Counted from the first letter of the stretch, positions 48,408 through 57,456 are shown. The stretch is 64,000 bases of DNA from Nocardia brevicatena NBRC 12119 (GCF_000308495.1 NZ_BAFU01000247.1:62001-126000), one strand, 5' to 3'. Notes: a model not told the origin generated them from the letters alone. Made by a program: numbers and translations.

Positions 48408-49664
48408 TCACCGCGGCAGGAGGTGTAAGGCCAAGAGCGCGGTGTCATCGGTGACGCCGGCACCGAAGGAATCGAGCAGTTCCGTGACCGCGGCGATTGT
48501 GTCGGTGGCCGAAGCCGGAGCCAGAGCGCGGCCGAAGTCGAGGAGGGCGGATTCTCCATAGAATCCATCGGCGGTGCGGGCTTCGGTGAGCCCGTCGGTG
48601 TAGAGCAGCAGCGTATCGCCGGGGTTCAGGCCGGACGTGATGGTCGTGATGTCCGCGTCGGAGAGCACGCCGATCAATTGTCCACCGGGAGTCGGTAGAA
48701 AGTCGGCGGTGCCGTTGTCGCGAAGCAGCATCGCCGGGGGATGCCCGCCGGCGGCCAGGGTGACGGTGGCGTGGGGTTCCGCGAGAGGATCGTGGTCGAG
48801 GGTGAGTTGACCGTAGAGCACGGTGCAGAAGCGAGGGATTCCGGGTTGGCGGGCGTGCACCATAACGGTGTTGAGGTGGGTCAGGACCGCGGCCGGGTCG
48901 GGGTTGTAGACGGCGGCGGCGCGTAGCGTGTACCGAGCCTGGGATGTGATCGTGGCGGCGATGGCGCCCTTGCCGCATACGTCCCCGAGGAAGAACCCCC
49001 ACGTGCCCGGGGAAATGGGAAACAGGTCGTAGAAATCACCGCCGACCTCGTCGGCGGAGGCAACATGGTAGTGCGCGGCGACGTCCATACCCTCGACCGG
49101 CTCGAGCGCCGAGGGCAGCAGGGTGCGCTGCAGGGTCGCGTTCAATCGCTGCAGGCGTTCGCGGTCACGTTCGACCTCCCGGCGTGCGCGCAGCAGTTCG
49201 GCTTCATAGGCGCGGCGCTCGCGGGCATCGAACACCGTGGTGCGGATCATCAGCGGTTGCCCGTCCACCGTGGTCTTTATTGTGGAGGTAACCAGCACGG
49301 GCAACCGGGAACCGTCGGCGGCCTTCAATTCCAGAGCGATGCCTCTGATATGGCCCTGCATCCGCAGCAGGGGCGCGAAATGGGTTTCGTGATACAGGCG
49401 CCCCCCGACGGTGAGGAGGTCATTGAAGTGACGTCGGCCCACCAGCTCCTCACGCCGGTAACCGAGCCAGCCCAGCAGAGTGGCGTTGACCTTCGCGATG
49501 CGCCCGTCCAACAGAGTCGACAGATACCCGCAGGGGGCGTTTTCGTACAGGTCCTCGACGTCGTCCTCCAACAGCGCTGTGAATTCCGCGCAACGATCCG
49601 AATCGTCGGGCTCGAACCCGAAGCGACCGGAATCCGGCCCGTCCGATCGGCACATCATCCTCAC
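48408..49664 (-). CDS. PAS-PP2C serine phosphatase, RsbP-like
   Basis: 418 residues. PAS domain residues 35-150 (NAPCGYLSTLLDGRIAKVN, VGRRHFNDLLTVGGRLYHE), a coiled coil RAYEAELLRARREVERDRERL, then SpoIIE-type PP2C: SADEVGGDFYDLFPI, GDVCGKGAIAATITS, GGHPPAMLLRD, LLLYTDGLTEAR and GVTDDTALLAL with the metal-binding aspartates. This is the architecture of B. subtilis RsbP, which with RsbQ starts the energy-stress response. GTG 49664 overlaps the RsbQ-like gene's stop when that gene is read in its conserved frame. Confidence 0.9.
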   Translation of the reverse strand: MRMMCRSDGPDSGRFGFEPDDSDRCAEFTALLEDDVEDLYENAPCGYLSTLLDGRIAKVNATLLGWLGYRREELVGRRHFNDLLTVGGRLYHETHFAPLLRMQGHIRGIALELKAADGSRLPVLVTSTIKTTVDGQPLMIRTTVFDARERRAYEAELLRARREVERDRERLQRLNATLQRTLLPSALEPVEGMDVAAHYHVASADEVGGDFYDLFPISPGTWGFFLGDVCGKGAIAATITSQARYTLRAAAVYNPDPAAVLTHLNTVMVHARQPGIPRFCTVLYGQLTLDHDPLAEPHATVTLAAGGHPPAMLLRDNGTADFLPTPGGQLIGVLSDADITTITSGLNPGDTLLLYTDGLTEARTADGFYGESALLDFGRALAPASATDTIAAVTELLDSFGAGVTDDTALLALHLLPR

Positions 49665-50480
49665 AGGCTACGCACGAACTCGGTGATCGCGGCGGCGGTC
49701 TCCTCGGGGGGCGGCCAACTGCGGGCAATGCCCGGTTGCGGTCAGCGTCACCAATCGGCTGCCGGCAATACGGGAATGAACGAATTCCCCCACCTCCGGC
49801 GGGGCGATCGCGTCGTTCGAGCACTGGGCCACCAGCGTGGGTACCTGCACCGCCGAAAGATCCTCCCGGTTGTCGGACAGAAAGGTCACGCGCGCGAACA
49901 CACGCGCGATCTGGGGATCGGTGCGGCAAAAACTGTTTTCCAGCTCCTGCGCCAGCTCCGGGCGTTCCGGGTTGCCCATGATCGCCGGTGCCATCGCCCC
50001 CGACCACCCCAGATAGTTGGCATCCAGCGACTCGAGCAGCTCCTCGATATCGGCGGCGTTGAATCCGCCCCGATACCCGGTGGCGGGATCGTCGAGGAAG
50101 CACGGGCTCGGCGCCAGCAACACCAGCCCCTGGAAGAGCTCCGGCTCCGCCGCGACGGCCAGAACACCCATCATCGCCGCCACCGAATGCCCGACCAGTG
50201 CCACCGGTCCCAACCCAACCGCTCGACATACCTCCCGAACGTCCTCGGCGTAGCCCTCCATCGTCGAATACCGCCCCCGCTCCCAAGCCGACAGATCCGA
50301 ACCCCCCGATCCCACGTGATCGAACAGCACCACGGTGAACCGCTCTTCCAGCAACGGCACCACCAGTCGCCACAGGCCTTGATCGCAGCCGAACCCATGG
50401 GCGAGTACCACCACCGGCGCACCGGTCCGCCCCGACACCGCCACACGGTTCCTGCTCATCACGTCGCTCACATACCCCAT
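49661..50480 (-). pseudogene. RsbQ-like alpha/beta hydrolase, frameshifted at its C terminus
   Basis: About 272 residues. VVVLAHGFGCDQGLWRLVVP (oxyanion), HVGSGGSDL, nucleophile LVGHSVAAMMG and TATGHCPQLAAP (catalytic His) closely follow RsbQ, the partner of RsbP. In the six-G run 49706-49711 one base too many shifts the frame, giving PRGDRRRDHRVRA and a stop at 49668. Removing one G gives PEETAAAITEFVRSL and a TGA at 49661-49663 that overlaps the phosphatase GTG. All catalytic residues lie before the shift, so activity may survive. ATG 50480 taken as start. Confidence 0.85.
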
Positions 50481-50582
50481 CCTGACAGAAGCCGCCGTTG
50501 ACGAATCAGGGCTGCGCTTCGAGGGCACCCGGGATCATTCCGCTACGGTTCGAACGGCCACGACAGGTTGGGAAAGACAAGG

Positions 50583-51764
50583 ATGATTCCTCCAGCGAAA
50601 CTGTTCGCCGAGATAGCGGAAGAAATCGCTGGTGCGTTCAAGAAGTTGCGGTTCGCCCTGGCGGGGCGTATGAACGCGACGGCACGGCAGATTCGGAAAT
50701 CGCAGAAGGAGTTGGAGAACGCCGATCGGTCGCTCGGAGATATGGTCAGCGACAGTACGACCGCGCGGACCGACCATTTCGGCGACGGCGTCGAGCATCC
50801 ACGGTCTCCGAGGACTTCCTTCTCGGCGGAAATGCGTTCGACCGAGGCGCGCGAGATCGATGCGACATTGGCGAAGCTGGCCGACGATGTGTACATACCG
50901 GGTCACGTGGATCGCATAGACGGGTTCGCCCGTCTCACCGACTCCGAGCTGGAGCAAGTGGGTATACCGGCAGAAGCGATGAACGATCCGATCAGCGGCC
51001 TGACCACCGCCCTGTACCGCGACGAACAGGGACGCCACGTGCTCGCTTTCGCGGGCACCGACCATCGGAGCTTGAAGAGCTGGAAGGCCAATCTGTATCA
51101 GGGGGCGGGACTTCGTGCGCACCAGTATGTGCTGGCCGGCCGGCTCGGCAAACTGGCCCGCGTCGCGTTCGGCAACAACCTGGTGCTGACCGGCCATTCC
51201 CTCGGCGGTGGCCTGGCCGTCACCGCCGCGCTCAAATCGGGTGCTCCCGCGGTGACGTTCAACTCGGCCGGGTTGTCGGATCGGACGATCCGCGGTCTGA
51301 AGTTGGAGCCCGACGCCGCCCGCCGGTATGCGGCCGCCGGCAATGTGCGCAGCTATGTGGTGGCGGGTGATCCGCTGACGGAATTGCAGGAGTCCCACCG
51401 TGCCCGCCGCGCGACTATCGGCGGTTTCGCCGGCGGCCTTGTCGGTTCCGCGTTGGGTGGCGCGCTCGGGGCGGTTGTCGGCAGCCCGATCGACCGGGCC
51501 GCGGGAAGTGTGGCGGGGCGTAGACTCGGCAGCGTCCTCGGCGCGGCGATGGGCGGCTCGGCCGCCGCCACAGTCACGGCCGGTGGGCTGGCTCGCGTGC
51601 AGCCCGCGCTCGGCGCGAGAATCAATCTCCCCGACCCGTTGTCACCGGACGAGTACGGCGGCAGGCGGCTGACCCGGGCGTTGGAGCTGCACAAGATGAC
51701 CGCTGTGCAACGGGCTCTCGCCGATGTGCGACCTTGGTCGAAACCATCACCATCCGACGGTTGA
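50583..51764 (+). CDS. Class 3 lipase-like protein with glycine-zipper C-terminal part, candidate toxin
   Basis: 393 residues; ATG 50583 follows GGGAAAG. Residues 1-65 are helical and charged (FKKLRFALAGRMNATARQI, KSQKELENADRSL). A lipase_3/DUF2974 domain follows: LAFAGTDHRSLKSWKANLYQ, nucleophile LTGHSLGGGLAVTAAL with Ser about 206, and SYVVAGDPLTELQ. From about 278 a glycine-zipper run (GGFAGGLVGSALGG, SVLGAAMGGSAAATVT) suits membrane insertion. An ankyrin gene follows after 43 bases. The set resembles lipase effectors with immunity partners in bacterial secretion systems. No signal peptide; function inferred. Confidence 0.8.
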   Translation: MIPPAKLFAEIAEEIAGAFKKLRFALAGRMNATARQIRKSQKELENADRSLGDMVSDSTTARTDHFGDGVEHPRSPRTSFSAEMRSTEAREIDATLAKLADDVYIPGHVDRIDGFARLTDSELEQVGIPAEAMNDPISGLTTALYRDEQGRHVLAFAGTDHRSLKSWKANLYQGAGLRAHQYVLAGRLGKLARVAFGNNLVLTGHSLGGGLAVTAALKSGAPAVTFNSAGLSDRTIRGLKLEPDAARRYAAAGNVRSYVVAGDPLTELQESHRARRATIGGFAGGLVGSALGGALGAVVGSPIDRAAGSVAGRRLGSVLGAAMGGSAAATVTAGGLARVQPALGARINLPDPLSPDEYGGRRLTRALELHKMTAVQRALADVRPWSKPSPSDG

Positions 51765-51807
51765 GGACGCACGGTATGACGTCGGATCGAAGGGAAGGAC
51801 CCGCGCA

Positions 51808-52455
51808 ATGGCCACACCGTTCGACGGAACCACCGCCCAGGATTGCGCCATGGCGATCGCGGCGCGCGACGACGGCCGCCTCGACCGGGCCCTCGCCACG
51901 GGAACCGATCCGAACGCCATCGGCAGCGAGGGGATCACGCTGCTGCACTGGGCAGTGTTGAACCGGGCCGAACACGCCTGCGCCGTTCTGCTCGATGCCG
52001 GCGCCGACCCGAATCGACCCGACGACGACGGTGACACACCGGTGCACTACGCGGCGGCGCTCGACGATCCCGCATACCTGACCGCCCTCCTCACCCGGCA
52101 CGCCGACCCGAATGTGCCCAATTCGCGCACCGGCCGCACCCCGCTGATGGAAACCATAGTGCGGCAACAGCATTCGAATACACGCATCCTCCTCGGCGCC
52201 GCCGCGAACCCGAACGTCGCCGATCGCGCCGGAGAACTACCGCTACACACCGCCGCGCAACTCGACCAGCACGCCATCGTGCTGGCCCTACTGGAAGCGG
52301 GCGCAGATCCCGAGGCACGGAACGCACAGGGAGTCACATTCCAGCACTACCTGTTCATGACCCCGGCCATGTTGTACGCGGCATCCACGCGTGTGGAGAT
52401 CGAGCGGATCACCGCCTGGCTGGAGGAACACGGCATCCCTGTCGAAGCGGAGTGA
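51808..52455 (+). CDS. Ankyrin-repeat protein, candidate immunity partner of the lipase
   Basis: 215 residues; ATG 51808 follows AGGGAAGGA. About five ankyrin repeats: GITLLHWAVLNRAEHACAVL, DTPVHYAAALDDPAYLTAL, RTPLMETIVRQQHSNTRIL, ELPLHTAAQLDQHAIVLAL and a degenerate last one. No signal or membrane segment, so cytoplasmic. Ankyrin proteins are used as immunity factors for lipase-type effectors in proteobacteria. The tight spacing after the lipase gene suggests co-expression. Confidence 0.88.
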   Translation: MATPFDGTTAQDCAMAIAARDDGRLDRALATGTDPNAIGSEGITLLHWAVLNRAEHACAVLLDAGADPNRPDDDGDTPVHYAAALDDPAYLTALLTRHADPNVPNSRTGRTPLMETIVRQQHSNTRILLGAAANPNVADRAGELPLHTAAQLDQHAIVLALLEAGADPEARNAQGVTFQHYLFMTPAMLYAASTRVEIERITAWLEEHGIPVEAE

Positions 52456-52659
52456 ACGGCCACCCTGGGTGTTCCTCGGCCACGGCGGCGTCCCTTCCAT
52501 ACCGGCACCGGTCGGTGACGCACGGGGCGGGAACGCCGGCCTCGGCCCCGATAGGCGATGAGTGTCGATCGGCTCGACCGTGCGTCCGTGCGGATTTCTC
52601 TCCCGAGCTTCGCCGAACCATTGCCGCCGCGTATGGACAGACCGATCGACGCCGCGCTC

Positions 52660-52894
52660 GGAATTGTTGTCGGAAATTCATTGTGAGGCCGACCACAAAT
52701 CGACATGACTCACAATTATGTAATTTTAAATCTGGGATAATTTTCCCGTTCATATCCGATGGTTCAACTCGTGTTCATCTGTTGATTATATAACGTTAAG
52801 GCAACTTGCCAATCACGTTCAGATTACGCAATTACTAAAGTTGACGGCGGCGTAAAGGCGTCGTACGCAAACGGATACCTACAGGAGTGAAACC
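52660..52894. other. Strongly AT-rich valley, probable promoter of the small peptide gene
   Basis: From about 52670 to 52850 the sequence drops to well under half GC (AATTATGTAATTTTAAATC, TTGATTATATAACGTTAAGG, CAGATTACGCAATTACTAAAG), unlike any other part of the window. Contains several TATAAT/TAATTT-like hexamers, for instance TTATATAACG near 52785. It most likely holds a strong promoter or a nucleoid-protein binding zone. Confidence 0.6.
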
Positions 52895-52993
52895 ATGGGA
52901 TCAGTGGATCTGCTCGGCCTCGCAGACATTCTGAGTGCACTGGGCGACATTCTCGGCGGCTTCGGTGTGCTGTCGAGCCTTTCCGCCGCATAG
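52895..52993 (+). CDS. 32-residue hydrophobic peptide gene
   Basis: ATG 52895 follows ACAGGAGTGA, a strong ribosome site. The peptide starts MGSVDLLGLADILSALGDIL and ends GGFGVLSSLSAA. Aspartates at positions 5, 11 and 18 fall on one face of a helix otherwise built from Leu, Ile, Ala, Gly and Phe, so it is amphipathic. A perfect terminator starts 28 bases after the stop. In size and make-up it resembles corynebacterial PorA/PorH channel peptides or phenol-soluble-modulin-like peptides, but sequence identity was not established. MspA-type porin genes lie 1.3 kb away. Confidence 0.7.
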   Translation: MGSVDLLGLADILSALGDILGGFGVLSSLSAA

Positions 52994-53020
52994 CATGTAG
53001 ATCAGCACAGAGAACGCTAC

Positions 53021-53064
53021 GACGACAGTCCGCCGGAGGGTCCTCCGGCGGACTGTCGTCTTTT
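53021..53064 (+). terminator. Perfect 19-bp intrinsic terminator of the small peptide gene
   Basis: GACGACAGTCCGCCGGAGG pairs without mismatch to CCTCCGGCGGACTGTCGTC, a GT loop between, then TTTT. The strongest terminator in the window, arguing for heavy transcription of the short gene before it. Confidence 0.92.
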
Positions 53065-53618
53065 CGTGCCGCTCCCATCCTCGCCTTCGTTGTTGTTCCG
53101 GTCGCCGATAGCCTTCTCATGTAATTCACAAGCATTACTCAGGGATGGCCCACGGATTTACCGCCCGTGTATCGCTGTAGTCCGTTCCGGCACACCAATA
53201 TTTCCCCTGGAAGGATACTGTTAACCGTTGATTCGTTGGCGCCGTCGACGATTGGACGGATCCCCGTGTATTTGATCATGAATATTCACAGAACCACTTC
53301 GAGTCGATACCACCGACTCCGTCCGCACACGTAATGACGTAACACGCCACTGTCCGGACCGCTACCACGGACCCACATGGAACATCCCCGATTCGATCCC
53401 GACTGCACGCCGAATATTCTCACCGCGCATCCGGACGGCCGCCCTCCGTCAGGAGGTATCGTCGGCGCTCGCCGACCGTGACTTATACGCGCCGGCCGGG
53501 CGCATATGCGCCGAGCCCGCGCCTGACCCGGCGTGATAGAGCAGCACTCCTCGGGACCAGGTGTGAAGGGGTATGCGCCGGGTAACGCGTGCCAAGAGGA
53601 CGCCAAGAGAAGGAGGCG
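53065..53618. other. Intergenic region without recognised gene
   Basis: About 550 bp, still somewhat AT-rich up to 53300 (CATGAATATTCACAGAACC). No protein motif seen in any frame; probably upstream control DNA of the glycosylase gene. Confidence 0.45.
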
Positions 53619-54263
53619 ATGATGAACCGGCGAGACATCGCGCACGCACTACTCGACCGGGCAGGTACCACCTACGCCGCCGAAGCGAAGATCGAGCTCC
53701 ACGACAAACCGGCTCCGCTGTTCCAGCTACTGATACTGACCGACCTGCTCAGCGCCCGGATCTCGGCCGATATCGCGATCGCCGCGACGGCGGAGCTGGT
53801 GGGGAGCGGTTACCGGGATGCACGCAAGATCGCGGACGCGGACCGGCAGGAATTGATCGATGCGCTCGGGCGGGGGCATTACCGCCGCTATGACGAGAGC
53901 ACCGCCTCCCAGCTCGGCGCGATCGCCACCACCGCACTCGACAAATACGACGGTGACCTGCGCAAACTGGCAGAAGAAGCCGACCATGACGTCGAGCGCG
54001 CAGGCGAACTCATCCAGCAGTTCAAGGGCATAGGACCCACCGGCGGCGATATTTTCCTACGCGAGGTCCAGGACGTGTGGCCCTGGGTGCGCCCCTACTT
54101 CGACAAACGCGCGGTGCGCGGTGCGAAACGCATCGACCTGCCGACCGACCCGGACGAACTCGCCCACCTGGCGCCCGGTAACCGCACCGCCGAGTTGGCC
54201 GCGGCACTGGTGCGGGTCGGACTCGACGACGACTTGGCCGAGGAGGTCCGGGCCGCGAACTGA
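53619..54263 (+). CDS. HhH-GPD-type endonuclease III-like protein
   Basis: 214 residues; AAGGAGG before ATG 53619/53622. Helical HhH-GPD fold: FQLLILTDLLSARISADIAIA at residue 35, then the helix-hairpin-helix FKGIGPTGGDIFLREVQ (normally LPGVGxKTA). The catalytic Lys of Nth and the four-cysteine Fe-S loop are not seen. Actinobacterial members are annotated as endonuclease but untested. Probably DNA repair; single gene. Confidence 0.8.
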   Translation: MMNRRDIAHALLDRAGTTYAAEAKIELHDKPAPLFQLLILTDLLSARISADIAIAATAELVGSGYRDARKIADADRQELIDALGRGHYRRYDESTASQLGAIATTALDKYDGDLRKLAEEADHDVERAGELIQQFKGIGPTGGDIFLREVQDVWPWVRPYFDKRAVRGAKRIDLPTDPDELAHLAPGNRTAELAAALVRVGLDDDLAEEVRAAN

Positions 54264-54339
54264 CCGCCTCCGGCCCTGGTTTGGGAACTTGCGCCCGCGG
54301 CACACCCCGATGGTGAACCGCGGACGCGGCGCGCAGCGC

Positions 54340-55020
54340 CTAACCGAGGCCGAAGGGTTGGCCCCACAGGGTCACCCAACTGGTGACGCTGTCGGTGATG
54401 ACCTCGACGCTGACGAAGGAACGGGCCTGAGCGTAGCCGGCGCAGCCGGTCAAACCGATGGTCTCGTCCGACCAGGTGACCGAACCGCTGGTGCCGGAGA
54501 ACGAGTTGTACGTCCTATGGACTTCGGCGCCGAAATCGTCGGCTTCTTCCCGGTCGAGGAGGTAGAACGATTTCGCCTGGCCGGGACCGAGGGTCAGTTC
54601 GCCGCCGGTATCGGCACCCGCACCCGGCCTGACGTTCTGCCCGTCGCTCCAGTCCAGCGTGCCGTTCGCGCCGCCGGAGGCACCGCCGCCGGCGATATTG
54701 ACCTGGCAGCCCACCACATAGCCGGGGAAGATGGTGCCGCCGGCGGACGCGCCGGCACCGGACAGTTCGACCTGGGCACTCGCCGAGACCCAGGCATTGC
54801 GGTGCAGCGGGGTCGCGCCGAGAGAGGGGCTGACGGTGGCCGATTCCCCGACCAGACGCACCGTCACCACGGTGCCGTCGGACAGCGTTTTGACCAGTTC
54901 ACCGCCCGGCAGCGGGACGAAGGTATCGGCGTCGGCCGCGCCGGTGGACAACAGGCCCACGGCCACCGTGGCGGCCGCGCCGACACCGGCCAGATGGGCG
55001 AGGTTCTTGCGATCGAACAT
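54340..55020 (-). CDS. MspA-family outer-membrane porin (NfpA/NfpB-type)
   Basis: 226 residues; AAGGGTG before ATG 55020. Signal peptide (LAGVGAAATVAVGLLSTGA-ADA), then DTFVPLPGGELVKTLSDGT, NAWVSASAQVELSG, FPGYVVGCQVNIAG and GCAGYAQARSFVSVEV, the MspA beta-barrel layout with two cysteines. In Nocardia farcinica two such subunits, NfpA and NfpB, form a hetero-oligomeric cell-wall channel. The paired gene lies 168 bases upstream on the same strand. Confidence 0.92.
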   Translation of the reverse strand: MFDRKNLAHLAGVGAAATVAVGLLSTGAADADTFVPLPGGELVKTLSDGTVVTVRLVGESATVSPSLGATPLHRNAWVSASAQVELSGAGASAGGTIFPGYVVGCQVNIAGGGASGGANGTLDWSDGQNVRPGAGADTGGELTLGPGQAKSFYLLDREEADDFGAEVHRTYNSFSGTSGSVTWSDETIGLTGCAGYAQARSFVSVEVITDSVTSWVTLWGQPFGLG

Positions 55021-55188
55021 GAGTAACACCCTTGGAAATATCGAATTCGTTTGATGGGGAATAGGATTCAGTGCAAGCCGAACGAATGTGAGGCACGATG
55101 AAGCACTGCGGTGCGCACGCGCCGACACCCCGGCTCGATGCGTGGCGGGCGGGACCGAGAACTCGGTATCGCACATCCACCGAACACC

Positions 55189-55860
55189 TCAGCCGATGCT
55201 GAACGGCGCCCCATACAACGTGGTCTTGGAGTAGTGGTCACCGACGATCTCCACCACCGTGTACGCACGCGCCTGCGCGTATCCCGCGCACCCCTGGATC
55301 TCGATCTCGGCGTCCTGATACTCCACCGAATACCGACCCGGCTTCAGGATGTCCTTGAAATCGATCTGCACGAACTTCACCTCGCCGGGACCCAGGTTCA
55401 GCCCGACCGACCCTCCCACGTTCGCCCCCGTGGTGGTGATACCGGCCGACAGACCGGCACCGATCGCGTCATCGGCGATACTCACCTGACAACCCACGAT
55501 ATAGCCGGTGTTCAACTGCGAAGCACCATGAGTGGAGGAATTGTTCGTGCCATCGGCACCGGTCGGACCGTTGTTCGGCCCCACCTCACCGGCCGGGGTC
55601 ACCGACACATCGGCACTCGCGGTACCCGACACCCACACCACGCGACCGGCGCCGTTGGCCGCCAACGACGGGGAGATCACCGCATGCTCACCGGTTCGCG
55701 ACACGACCACCCCGGGCCCCGCCTTCGAACCATCCGGCAACGGTACGAAGGTATCGGCATCGGCGGCACCGGTCGACAACAGACCCAACGTGACCGCGGC
55801 GACGGTCACGCATCCGGTGGAGCCGACGACCCGGCCCACCATGGCAGACGAAATACTCAC
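55189..55860 (-). CDS. MspA-family outer-membrane porin, partner subunit
   Basis: 223 residues; GTG 55860 follows GAGGAAA. Signal (TVAAVTLGLLSTGA-ADA) shares the stretch GLLSTGAADADTFVPLP with the downstream porin, showing recent duplication of the secretion part. Body: VVWVSGTASADVSVTP, NTGYIVGCQVSIAD, GCAGYAQARAYTVVEIVGD. Contains an Asn/Gly/Thr-rich insert (GPNNGPTGADGTNNSS) not in the partner, probably a surface or periplasmic loop. Confidence 0.92.
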   Translation of the reverse strand: MSISSAMVGRVVGSTGCVTVAAVTLGLLSTGAADADTFVPLPDGSKAGPGVVVSRTGEHAVISPSLAANGAGRVVWVSGTASADVSVTPAGEVGPNNGPTGADGTNNSSTHGASQLNTGYIVGCQVSIADDAIGAGLSAGITTTGANVGGSVGLNLGPGEVKFVQIDFKDILKPGRYSVEYQDAEIEIQGCAGYAQARAYTVVEIVGDHYSKTTLYGAPFSIG

Positions 55861-55959
55861 TGTTTCCTCATCTTTCCCGAACAACGCCACCGGGCGTGGC
55901 GGATGGACACGCGAGACCGGCACGGCGCCTGCGTGGCCCGGACTCGCCTCATGGCACCG

Positions 55960-57456
55960 TCAGGGCTGCGACGACGCTCTCCCCCACCGCTGCGAGCGGC
56001 CGGATTCGCCGGTCTGCCGCGGTATGTTCCACGGGTTCGCATCTTGCAGCGGCTCGGGCAGCCACGCGTCGTGGAAGTTCTGATAGGCCACCGGGCGCAG
56101 GAAACGCTCGACGGCGGCGGTCCCGACCGCGGTGTGCAGCGGGCTCGTGGTCGACGGGTAGGGCCCGCCATGATGTTGGGCGGGTGTCACCGACACCCCT
56201 GTGGGCCAGTCGTCGAGGATCAGGCGCCCGGCTTTCGCCTCGAGCACGGGCAGCAACTCCCGGACGAGTTCCCCGTCGCCGGTTTCGGCGTGCAGGGTGA
56301 TCGTCAGCGAGCCCTCCAGCAATTGCGCCGCGTGGGTGAGTTGTTTCGCGTCCGTGTACTCGACGACGACCGTGAACGGGCCGAAGGCCTCGGTCAGGAG
56401 GGTGTCGACATGCGCGGTGAACGTCTCGAAATCGGCCTTCAGCAGTCCGGGCCGAGGGCAGCCGTCCTGCTCACCGGGTTCCACCAGCATGCCCCCCGGG
56501 AACTCGTCACGCAGGGCGTTCATCCGTTCCGCGAAACCCGCGCCGATGGATTCGGTGAGCAGCCTGCCGGTGCGTACCGCGCCGACCCGCGACACCAATT
56601 CCGCGTCCAGCTCCGATCCGGTGGGGAGGAACACCAGTCCCGGCTTGGTGCAGAACTGGCCGTTGCCGAGGGTGAACGAGTCCACCAGTCCCCGCGCGAT
56701 CTCCGGTCCGCGCGCCGCGACGGCGGCGGCGGTGACGACAACCGGATTGATACTGCCGAGTTCACCGTAGAAGGGGATCGGACGCGGGCGTTTCGCGGCG
56801 ATATCCGCCAGCAGCAGGCCCACCCGTACCGATCCGGTGAAGGTGACGGCGTCGACCCGGTCATCGCGCAAGGCCTCGATTCCGGCGTCACGTCCCTGGA
56901 TGATCGCGAACGCGCCATCGGGCGCCCCGCTGTCGGCCAGTGCCGCAGTGACGATCCGGGCGGTCGCCTCGGACAGGCGGGGATGCCCCTCGTGCGCCTT
57001 CACCAGCACCGGGCAGCCGGTGGCCAACGCCGAGGCGGTATCGCCGCCCGCCACCGAGAACGCGAACGGGAAATTGCTCGCGGCGAAATTGAGCACCACT
57101 CCGATGGGATGTTTCATCCGTCGGATGTCCGGGCGCGGGCCGGTGCCGAAGTGCGGGTCGGCGATATCGACCCGGGCGTCGAGGAACTTCCCCGCGGCGG
57201 CTTCCTCGGCGAACATCCGCAGCTGCAGTGTGGTGCGGCGCAGCTCGCCGCGCAGGCGCGCCTCGGGCAGATGCGATTCCGCCATCGCCACCGGGATCAG
57301 TTCCTCGGCGGCCTCGTCGAGGCGGTCGGCGACCAGGGTCAGCTGGGCGTACCGCTCGCGAGGGGACTGTCCGGCGAGCACGGTCCGGGCCGCCACGGCA
57401 TGCCTCAGGAGCAGATCCAGTTCGGCGCTGTCGGTGGTCACGCTGTGTGTGGTCAC
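55960..57456 (-). CDS. 2,5-dioxovalerate (alpha-ketoglutarate semialdehyde) dehydrogenase
   Basis: 498 residues; GTG 57456 follows GGGAGG and overlaps the rpiA stop (GTGA). ALDH fold: GVVLNFAASNFPFAFSVAGG, VTFTGSVRVGLLLADI, YGELGSINPVVV with catalytic Glu and GNGQFCTKPGLVF with nucleophile Cys. FGTGPRPDIRRMKHPIG is typical of the NADP-linked KGSADH type. It catalyses the last step of Weimberg-type pentose oxidation, making 2-oxoglutarate. Last gene of the operon. Confidence 0.9.
   Translation of the reverse strand: MTTHSVTTDSAELDLLLRHAVAARTVLAGQSPRERYAQLTLVADRLDEAAEELIPVAMAESHLPEARLRGELRRTTLQLRMFAEEAAAGKFLDARVDIADPHFGTGPRPDIRRMKHPIGVVLNFAASNFPFAFSVAGGDTASALATGCPVLVKAHEGHPRLSEATARIVTAALADSGAPDGAFAIIQGRDAGIEALRDDRVDAVTFTGSVRVGLLLADIAAKRPRPIPFYGELGSINPVVVTAAAVAARGPEIARGLVDSFTLGNGQFCTKPGLVFLPTGSELDAELVSRVGAVRTGRLLTESIGAGFAERMNALRDEFPGGMLVEPGEQDGCPRPGLLKADFETFTAHVDTLLTEAFGPFTVVVEYTDAKQLTHAAQLLEGSLTITLHAETGDGELVRELLPVLEAKAGRLILDDWPTGVSVTPAQHHGGPYPSTTSPLHTAVGTAAVERFLRPVAYQNFHDAWLPEPLQDANPWNIPRQTGESGRSQRWGRASSQP

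Noticed and set aside
53025-53060. Inverted repeat after the 32-residue peptide considered as an insertion-sequence end
   Set aside because: The two arms are adjacent with a two-base loop and a T run, the form of a terminator, and no transposase is nearby.
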